Position numbers and translations under genes: made by a program. 22,452 nucleotides of DNA from UBA1146 sp050256555. Lineage in GTDB: Bacteria; Planctomycetota; UBA8108; UBA1146. The stretch lies in NCBI GenBank assembly GCA_050256555.1, contig JBBWWC010000196.1, forward strand, positions 1 to 22,452, given 5' to 3'. The notes beneath the pieces are model-generated. The model was not told the origin of the DNA, ran no database searches, and was given only the letters and a program-made list of their open reading frames with translations. Below are positions 1-5,308 of this stretch, piece after piece (within the stretch, counting starts at the first letter, position 1; each line of letters begins with the position of its first letter).

Positions 1-726
1 TCACCTGGCACCGAGCGAATCGAGGAAACCCTGGTCCAGTTGTTCCCTGGGGTCGAAATCGACCGCCTTGATCGTGATTCGGTGACCAGCACTTCGCGGA
101 TGGAGGCGATCTTACGACGCTTCAAGGAAGGGAAAACGAAGATCCTGGTCGGTACCCAGATGGTCGCCAAAGGGCATGACATACCGGGAGTTACCCTGGT
201 CGGGGTTCTCGATGCAGATATTGCCCTCGGACTGCCAGATTTCCGATCTGCAGAAAAAACAGCTCAATTGCTGTGCCAGGTCGCAGGAAGAGCCGGCCGG
301 GGCGATTCGCCGGGGCACGTCATCCTGCAAACAAAGCAGCCCGAGCACTATGCGTTACGTTGAGCTGCGCTCCAGGACCTGGACCAGCTGCTGACAGCAG
401 AAGATTCGATCCGAAAGATTCTCAAATATCCCCCTCACGGTCATCTCGCACGACTTCTTTTTGAGGATGAAGATGAACGCAGGGCGATCCAGAGTGCTCA
501 GGAACTGGCCTACACGATGAAGGGTAGCTCTGTAGCGGATGTACAGATTCTCGGTCCTGCTCCTGCACCCCTCGAGCGACTCCGAGGTAGATATCGACAC
601 CATATTTTCATAAAGAGTGCTCAACGAAGTCCAATACGCGATGTCGCCCGTATCGCTCTCGAACAAAAACCCAAATGGTCTTCGACCCGGGTATCACTCG
701 ACATCGATCCGCAAAGCTTGCTTTAA
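1..726 (+). CDS. priA: Primosomal protein N' (PriA helicase), C-terminal part, interrupted by an in-frame UGA
   Basis: PriA is the 3'-5' helicase that reloads the replisome at stalled forks. The window starts inside the gene, in frame 1, within the second helicase lobe. Visible are motif V (GTQMVAKGHDIPGVTLVGV), the DFRSAEKTAQL segment and motif VI (QVAGRAGRGDSPG), followed by QTKQPEHYALR. A TGA then occurs at 361-363. The same frame continues without another stop to TAA at 724-726 and encodes the normal PriA C-terminal domain, including KYPPHGHLARLL, VQILGPAPAPLERLRGRYR and the terminal DIDPQSLL. The two halves are collinear with no missing or extra bases. The locus is therefore a full-length priA with one stop codon inside it, not two genes. 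The UGA could be read as selenocysteine, be a nonsense mutation (CGA to TGA is one transition), or be a sequence error. Identity of the gene is very secure; expression as one protein is not. Confidence 0.93.
361..363 (+). other. In-frame UGA within priA (possible recoding site or nonsense codon)
   Basis: The codons read Tyr-Ala-Leu-Arg-UGA-Ala-Ala-Leu-Gln-Asp. The site sits just after the helicase core, at the start of the C-terminal domain. E. coli PriA, from memory, has a non-conserved residue here, so no known catalytic or zinc-binding cysteine is at this position. Selenocysteine is conceivable because selD, selA and tRNA-Sec lie 2-5 kb away. A nonsense mutation or base error is equally compatible with the sequence. 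Confidence 0.9.
364..400 (+). promoter_or_regulatory. Possible SECIS-like hairpins downstream of the priA UGA
   Basis: Two small hairpins follow the UGA. One nests CCAG/CTGG (372-375 with 379-382) inside GCTG/CAGC (364-367 with 385-388). The other is CTGCT (388-392) pairing with AGCAG (396-400), with a GAC loop beginning 30 bases after the UGA. Known bacterial SECIS elements have an apical loop with an early G about 16-37 bases downstream, so the second fits on distance. Five base pairs can easily arise by chance, and the loop lacks the GGUC seen in the selD element. Confidence 0.18.
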
Positions 727-730
727 ATTG

Positions 731-769
731 AAAACTGGCGAACCACGTCAAACGTGGCACGCCAGTTTT
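731..769. terminator. Bidirectional intrinsic terminator between priA and hup
   Basis: AAAACTGGCG (731-740) pairs perfectly with CGCCAGTTTT (760-769). Inside, CCACGT (743-748) pairs with ACGTGG (752-757) around a three-base loop. Four T follow the stem on each strand, so it can end both the plus-strand priA transcript and the minus-strand HU transcript. It lies five bases after the priA TAA at 726, which supports 726 as the true end of priA. Confidence 0.9.
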
Positions 770-791
770 CTATTCTCTAAATCTTCTGCGA

Positions 792-1061
792 TTAAACCAT
801 GTCCTTGAAGGTCTTGGACGGCTTGAAAGCGACAGACTTGGAGGCCTTGATCTTGATGGCATCTCCGGTCTGAGGATTACGACCCATGCGGGCTGCTCTC
901 TTGCGAATGCTAAAAGTACCAAATCCAACAACCTGAACCGACTTATCCTTCTTCACACCCTTTTTGATCGAATCGATGACGGCATTGACAGCGCGCTCGG
1001 CACCGGCCTTCGACTCATCGAGATTCTTCTGAACAGCTGCTACGAGATCGGCCTTATTCAT
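792..1061 (-). CDS. hup: HU-family DNA-binding protein
   Basis: This is a small histone-like protein of 89 residues that bends and compacts DNA as a dimer. The sequence begins MNKADLVAAVQ and contains the family signature GFGTFSIRKRAARMGRNPQTG around residues 46-66. That segment forms the DNA-embracing beta arm, with the conserved R-N-P tip. The length matches HU (about 90). I chose the ATG at 1061 because AAAGGAG lies at a good distance upstream on the minus strand. An in-frame start 16 codons further up would add a cysteine/arginine-rich extension not found in HU. The gene is convergent with priA and shares its terminator. It could be an IHF subunit, but the sequence is closer to HU. Confidence 0.95.
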   Translation of the reverse strand: MNKADLVAAVQKNLDESKAGAERAVNAVIDSIKKGVKKDKSVQVVGFGTFSIRKRAARMGRNPQTGDAIKIKASKSVAFKPSKTFKDMV

Positions 1062-1220
1062 GCCCACTCCTTTACATCGAATGCAGATTGATCTACACCC
1101 ACGCCTCACGCCTGGCGGAACCTGTCAGACCGAACGACGGGGAAAGAGGACAACTCTTCCGCCGTCGCAGTCCTGTTCCAGAACCAGAAACTCCTACCGA
1201 ACCAGGAACTCCCTGATCCG

Positions 1221-1254
1221 AAAAACCCAGCTGGAACAAGGCTTCCAGCCCGGG
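1221..1254 (-). terminator. Possible minus-strand terminator upstream of hup
   Basis: On the minus strand GCTGGAA, a six-base loop and TTCCAGC form a seven-pair stem. A G-U pair and two C-G pairs extend it, and TTTTT (1221-1225) follows. No recognised minus-strand gene lies immediately upstream. It may stop antisense transcription, act as an attenuator of a long hup leader, or be fortuitous. Confidence 0.3.
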
Positions 1255-1361
1255 TGAACAGTATGAGAGGTCAGGCAGGCTCTTGGAACCAAATCTCTGG
1301 GAGAATTCCTCCGGAGATTTCCAGGAATGACAGCCTGGAACTTATTGGGTCGATTCAGACG

Positions 1362-1389
1362 TTGGCACAATACGTGGCTGCGGTATACC
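1362..1389 (+). promoter_or_regulatory. Putative sigma70-type promoter for the DUF3108-selA-selD-selC operon
   Basis: TTGGCA (1362-1367) and TATACC (1384-1389) are separated by 16 bases, matching a -35/-10 pair with TTGACA and TATAAT consensus at 5 of 6 and 4 of 6 positions. Transcription would begin near 1396-1400, at the start of the G8 tract. This gives a leader of about 120 bases containing the tandem repeats. Confidence 0.45.
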
Positions 1390-1434
1390 ATCTCAGCAGG
1401 GGGGGGACGGTCGAAGTAGAATTCCCCGATGTCG

Positions 1435-1504
1435 CTGGTTTCTGGTAGCTGGTTTCTGATAGCTGGTTTCTGGTAACTGGTTTCTGATAGCTGGTTTCTG
1501 GTTT
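1435..1504 (+). repeat. Five tandem copies of a 14-base repeat in the leader of the selenium operon
   Basis: The unit is CTGGTTTCTGGTAG. Copies start at 1435, 1449, 1463, 1477 and 1491. They alternate between GGTA and GATA in the tail, so the array is also two and a half copies of a 28-base unit. The last copy ends in GTTT and degenerates. The array stops seven bases before the GGAG of the following gene. There are no unique spacers, so it is a minisatellite and not a CRISPR. Confidence 0.95.
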
Positions 1505-1520
1505 GCCGATCGGAGTGTAA

Positions 1521-2588
1521 ATGCTGACGGGTGTGTTGACTCTCTTGTTATTGATCAATGCTATTGGTGATCCCAACACTGCTATTGGTGATCTCATCAA
1601 TACTTCCGATGAGCCCATCGATGCTTCTGATGATCCCATCGATGGTGATGTCGACCAGCAGCAAAGCAACCCGATCCCCGGATACGCTCGCGAAGATCTC
1701 GCAAAGATCGTACCTGCCGCCCTGCCTCTGGGCGAAAGACTCATCTTCAAAGCGACCGTCGAGTGGAAGGGAGCTCAGGTCCTGGTCGGACACTTCGAGC
1801 TCGCTGCATGGACCGATTCTTCTTCAAACAAAATCCTCCATGGGCGCGGCAAAGGGGAACGTTTCGGATATAAGATCGATCAAAGAATCGTTACCGTTCT
1901 CGACTCCACCGGCGTTCAACCGATCAGTTTTTTCAACATGCAGCGTGGCAGTGAACATCACACCAAAAAGCTCATCTTTGGAAACGAGCAAATTGAATAC
2001 CTCAAACAATCTCACTGCCGTGGTGAAGACTGCAACAAACCGGAACATCGTGTATCCGAAGTTGCGTGGAAGGGGCCGATTCCCTGGGGAACAGAAAAGT
2101 CTCACTGTACTGAGAAAGACTGCAAGAACCCAAAGCACGAGATCTGGAGTGTTCGTGAAACTCATGTGGTCGACGAACCCTACGTCGACCTTCTTACTGC
2201 AATCTACGTTGCCAGAACAGCGACATTCCCTAGCGATGGAAAACCTCTTCTAATTCCTGTCGTCAACGATGATTCTCGCTGGCTCGTCAAAGTGGAACCA
2301 TTAAAACAAGAGAAGTTGATCGTCCCTGAAGGTGAGTACGAAGCCATCGAGCTCAGTCTCACCCCCTATGCCTCCGATGGTGACCAGAAGAAAAGATTCC
2401 AGGGGCTTTTCGGCATCCATGGGACATTGAGAGTCTGGATCGATTCTATTACCGGAAAACCGCTTCTCATCGAAGGGACCCTTCCCATCTCGATTCTGAA
2501 CCTGAAAGCGCGCATCGAGCTGATTTCTTCTGGTGATGCAGAGGTGGTCAAGACTCGCCACAACGTGCGGAATACTGAACAAAAATGA
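1521..2588 (+). CDS. DUF3108-type exported protein with a duplicated His-Cys-x4-Cys-x4-His motif
   Basis: This 355-residue protein starts at an ATG five bases after GGAG. Residues 1-16 (MLTGVLTLLLLINAIG) look like a short signal peptide or membrane anchor. Residues 16-46 are a low-complexity acidic stretch with repeated IGD and D-P-I-D units, mirrored by repetitive DNA. The body begins near LPLGERLIFKATVEWKGAQV and resembles the beta-rich DUF3108 family of envelope proteins, whose function is unknown. Unusually, two copies of S-H-C-x4-C-x2-P-x-H occur at residues 164-176 and 194-206, about 30 residues apart. They look like metal-binding or redox-active clusters and are not a family hallmark that I know. 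The stop overlaps the selA start (ATGA), so translation is probably coupled. A role in selenium handling is only a guess from position. Confidence 0.75.
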   Translation: MLTGVLTLLLLINAIGDPNTAIGDLINTSDEPIDASDDPIDGDVDQQQSNPIPGYAREDLAKIVPAALPLGERLIFKATVEWKGAQVLVGHFELAAWTDSSSNKILHGRGKGERFGYKIDQRIVTVLDSTGVQPISFFNMQRGSEHHTKKLIFGNEQIEYLKQSHCRGEDCNKPEHRVSEVAWKGPIPWGTEKSHCTEKDCKNPKHEIWSVRETHVVDEPYVDLLTAIYVARTATFPSDGKPLLIPVVNDDSRWLVKVEPLKQEKLIVPEGEYEAIELSLTPYASDGDQKKRFQGLFGIHGTLRVWIDSITGKPLLIEGTLPISILNLKARIELISSGDAEVVKTRHNVRNTEQK

Positions 2589-3994
2589 GCTCATCCGATA
2601 CAGGAGAACTTCTACGGCGCCTTCCACAGCTCGACAGACTTCTCCAGCGACAGGATGTGGTGGAGCTCGCTGCACAACATTCACGCTCACTGGTACTGGC
2701 CGAATGTCGATCGCTCTTTGACTCGCTGCGGGCCAAGGCTCTTGCCAGCCAACTGACCGCTGCCGAACTGGAAGAAGATGCCATCGTTGCCACACTCACC
2801 GAGCGCCTCAGAGAAAGAGAACAACCCTTCTACAGAAGAGTGGTCAATGCTACAGGCATCGTACTTCACACCGCTCTCGGGCGAGCTCCGATTCCTCCGG
2901 AGGTCTCAGATAAACTGGTAGAGACTCTTCGGCATCCGGTCAGGGTCGAGGTGGACCTCGACAGCGGTGAACGAGGAGGCAGGGATGAGGGCTGTACACA
3001 GCTTCTCAAAAATCTCACCGGAGCTGAAGACGCAACGATCGTGAATAACAATGCCGGTGCAACATTGCTACTGCTCTCTGCCCTGGCCAAGGATAAGGAA
3101 GTTCTCGTTTCTCATGGAGAACTGGTAGAAATCGGTGGATCGTTTCGAGTTCCTGACATCATGGAACAAGGTGGTGCCAAACTTCATGCTGTAGGAACCA
3201 CCAACAGAACACGAGCAGCAGATTACGATTCAGCATGTGGAGCCGAATCGGCAATGATTCTGAAGGTACACACTTCGAATTATCGAGTGGTCGGCTTCAC
3301 CGAAGAAACCGAGATCGAAGAACTCTGCCAGATCGGTAACAAACATGGTGTTCCGGTGGTTCACGACATGGGCTCCGGGTGCATGGTCGATTTAGCAGCA
3401 CACGGCAAAAAAGGTGAATCCTGGGTTCGCGAAAGTCTCCAGGCAGGTTGCGGACTGGTTTGCTTTAGCGGTGACAAGCTGCTCGGAGGCCCACAAGCTG
3501 GAATCATCGTCGGAACCAAAGACCTGGTCGAACGGTGTCGTAAACATCCGCTGTATCGTGCCATGCGGCCTGGCCGGATGACTTATATAGCGCTCGAACA
3601 AACCCTTCGCATTTACCTCCGAGGTGAAGATGAGGCGATCGCTCGCATTCCAGCACTACAGAGAGTACTTGCCACGGTCGAAGAACTGGAGGAAAGACTC
3701 GCACGATTGATCACTAGCTTGCTGACCATTCCTGGAGTCACGGCAGAACCGATCGCCCATGACGGGTATGCAGGAAGCGGATCTCTTCCGGCCCAGCCTC
3801 TCGAATCGAGAGCGGCCCGGATCGCCGTGTCTGGTTTCACTGCCACGGAGCTGGCTCGCTTGCTACGAACCGGGGATCCTGCAGTGCTGCCCACCATTCA
3901 GGATGAATCCGTTCATCTGGATGTTCGAACCATCACCGATGATGAGGTAGAACTGATCTCCGCACGTATTGCTGAAATCACCAACCGAGCGTAA
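2585..3994 (+). CDS. selA: L-seryl-tRNA(Sec) selenium transferase
   Basis: SelA is the PLP enzyme that converts Ser-tRNA-Sec to selenocysteyl-tRNA-Sec with selenophosphate from SelD. The protein has 469 residues, close to E. coli SelA (463). The N-terminal tRNA-binding region (about 1-80) is followed by RRVVNATGIVLHTALGRAP (84-102), which is typical of SelA. The PLP-lysine motif FSGDKLLGGPQAGIIVG places the Schiff-base Lys at residue 298. HDMGSG (260-265) and the VNNNAGATLLLL stretch are also family features. The start overlaps the previous stop by four bases. selD follows after 56 bases, and both enzymes act in one pathway. I see no truncation or substitution at key positions. Confidence 0.97.
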   Translation: MSSSDTGELLRRLPQLDRLLQRQDVVELAAQHSRSLVLAECRSLFDSLRAKALASQLTAAELEEDAIVATLTERLREREQPFYRRVVNATGIVLHTALGRAPIPPEVSDKLVETLRHPVRVEVDLDSGERGGRDEGCTQLLKNLTGAEDATIVNNNAGATLLLLSALAKDKEVLVSHGELVEIGGSFRVPDIMEQGGAKLHAVGTTNRTRAADYDSACGAESAMILKVHTSNYRVVGFTEETEIEELCQIGNKHGVPVVHDMGSGCMVDLAAHGKKGESWVRESLQAGCGLVCFSGDKLLGGPQAGIIVGTKDLVERCRKHPLYRAMRPGRMTYIALEQTLRIYLRGEDEAIARIPALQRVLATVEELEERLARLITSLLTIPGVTAEPIAHDGYAGSGSLPAQPLESRAARIAVSGFTATELARLLRTGDPAVLPTIQDESVHLDVRTITDDEVELISARIAEITNRA

Positions 3995-4050
3995 CCAGAG
4001 CGCTGGACTGCGCGATGTGATTCTCGTCTGTCCGGGAAGGAAGAGTAAAA

Positions 4051-5103
4051 GTGACTGATGCTCCCATCCGTCTCACCAATTACGCATCTTGTTCAGGCTG
4101 AGCGGCGAAAATACCCCCCGGGGATCTGGTCGAGATCCTCTCCCAACTAAAAATGCCCTCTCGTGAAGAAGTTCTCCACGGGCCGGACACCCTCGATGAT
4201 GCGGGAGTGATCCGGATTCCAGGAACCAACTCGTCGATCGTACAAACGGTCGACTTCTTCCCTCCCATCGTCGATGACCCGCGAGACTTTGGTCGAATTG
4301 CTGCGGCCAATAGTCTCTCCGACATCTACGCCATGGGTGGAGCACCACTAAGCGCCTTGAACATCGTCGGCTTTCCACAAGAACTTCCCACTTCTCTGCT
4401 GGGCGAAATTCTGGCCGGCGGAGCCGAAAAAATGGAAGAAGCCAATTGCGCTCTACTTGGGGGTCATAGCGTTCGCGATGCAGAGATCAAGTACGGACTC
4501 GCAGTGACAGGCACCATCGATGAATCGAAGATGTTGACCAACGGAGGTGCACTCCCAGGAGATGTCTTGGTCTTGACCAAAGCGCTCGGAACAGGTGCCG
4601 TCAGTACCGCACTGAACCGAAATGAAGTCGCAGCGGATGTTCTTCAGGCAGCCACCACTTCGATGGCAACTCTCAATGCAGGAGCTGCCAGGGCAGCTCT
4701 GGCCAGCGGCGCCCACGCCGCCACCGATGTGACCGGCTTCGGACTCTGCGGACACGGCTCCGAGATGTCGGTCGCCAGTCGAGTTTTGCTGGAAATCAGC
4801 GCCAGCGCATTACCACTTCTTCCTGGAGCTGCAGAACTGGCAGCGCAGGGGCTCGTCTCGGGTGGATCAAAGCGAAATCAGAGCTACCTCGGAGCCCGAC
4901 TCGATGTGGCTCCCGATGTCGATAGCGATCGGCTCGCCCTGACACTGGATTCCGAGACCTCCGGAGGGCTCCTGTTGGCCATCTCTGCCGATGAAGTCGA
5001 CAATTTACGACAAAACCTCGAAAAAGAGGGAGTCTCGATTCAAGCCATCATTGGTCAAGTAAAAGCAACCGAAGGTGATCTGAGTATCCGAATCACACGC
5101 TGA
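4051..5103 (+). CDS. selD: Selenide, water dikinase (selenophosphate synthase), a selenoprotein with Sec17
   Basis: SelD makes selenophosphate from selenide and ATP, the selenium donor for SelA. Translation from the GTG at 4051 (AAGGAAGAG upstream, about nine bases away) gives 350 residues with one in-frame UGA as codon 17. The N-terminus reads VTDAPIRLTNYASCSG-Sec-AAKIPPG. Numbering places Sec17 at the catalytic position held by Cys17 in E. coli and puts the essential Lys at residue 20. Downstream are the ATP-binding features VDFFPPIVDDPRDFGRIAA, the GGHS motif and TDVTGFGLCGHGSEM. An in-frame stop at 4018-4020 and no other start codon before the UGA make GTG the only sensible start. Ordinary gene calling would begin at the ATG at 4153 and lose the active site. 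The gene sits between selA and the Sec tRNA and is probably co-transcribed with both. Confidence 0.96.
4099..4101 (+). other. Selenocysteine UGA codon of selD (residue 17)
   Basis: The in-frame TGA lies at the residue used as nucleophile in selenophosphate synthases, in the context Cys-Ser-Gly-UGA-Ala-Ala-Lys. SelD proteins with Sec or Cys at this site are well known. The operon supplies the insertion machinery except SelB, which must be elsewhere. Confidence 0.95.
4120..4140 (+). promoter_or_regulatory. Bacterial SECIS element of selD
   Basis: GGGGATCT (4120-4127) pairs with AGATCCTC (4133-4140), with one G-U pair, and closes a five-base loop GGTCG. The loop begins 27 bases after the UGA, in the usual 16-37 window, and has G at its first two positions. 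GGUC is also the apical loop of the E. coli fdhF SECIS bound by SelB. The hairpin lies within the coding sequence, as in other bacteria. Confidence 0.8.
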
Positions 5104-5171
5104 ACTTCCGTAAAGAAGACTCGGAACTTGATCCATCGGGCAAGAGTGGAGACACTCGTTCGTTCGTCGGA

Positions 5172-5269
5172 GGGGGTGAATGGGTACCTGGTGGGCCTCC
5201 TGGGTTTCAAACCCATGGTGCGGCGCGAACAACGTCGTAGGTCGGTTCGATTCCGATGCACCTCCGCCA
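5172..5269 (+). tRNA. selC: tRNA-Sec (anticodon UCA)
   Basis: The gene is about 98 bases long with the 3' CCA encoded (5267-5269) and G73 at 5266. The anticodon loop TTTCAAA (5205-5211) carries UCA at 5207-5209. A six-pair D stem region ends in GGTGGGCC. The long variable arm pairs GCGGCG (5220-5225) with CGTCGT (5233-5238). The T arm is GTCGG-TTCGATT-CCGAT. The acceptor is an eight-pair type: GGGGGTGA with GCACCTCC, including one G-U and one A-G mismatch. An alternative 5' end at 5169 (GGAGG pairing CCTCC) is possible but fits the D arm less well, so the 5' end is uncertain by three bases. SerRS would charge it with serine and SelA would convert it. Confidence 0.94.
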
Positions 5270-5272
5270 ATC

Positions 5273-5308
5273 TTCCTGCTTCCACCAGAGCAGGGAACTT
5301 TATTTATC
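5273..5308 (+). terminator. Intrinsic terminator after tRNA-Sec
   Basis: TTCCTGCT (5273-5280) pairs with AGCAGG-G-AA (5289-5297), with one bulged G, around an eight-base loop. CTTTATTTAT follows. It closes the plus-strand selenium operon and runs into the last codons of the convergent membrane protein gene. Confidence 0.75.

Larger units (their letters stand above)
1062..1520. other. Intergenic region between divergent hup and the selenium operon
   Basis: I see no convincing gene in these 459 bases. They hold the hup ribosome binding site (1066-1070 on the minus strand) and a pair of near-identical 14-base direct repeats (1181-1194 and 1199-1212). They also hold a hairpin followed by five T on the minus strand (1221-1254), a plus-strand promoter (1362-1389), eight G in a row (1399-1406), and five tandem 14-base repeats (1435-1504). 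The ribosome binding site GGAG for the next gene is at 1512-1515. Confidence 0.6.

Noticed and set aside
1435..1504. Possible CRISPR array
   Set aside because: Units are 14 bases and directly adjacent with no unique spacers, and no cas gene is nearby.
1558..2253. A 231-codon plus-strand open frame inside the DUF3108 gene
   Set aside because: It is an out-of-frame shadow; the DUF3108 frame has the ribosome binding site, the overlap with selA and the family pattern.
5005..5285. Minus-strand open frames of 75-76 codons across tRNA-Sec
   Set aside because: They are antisense to selD and tRNA-Sec, have no family features, and overlap the tRNA structure.
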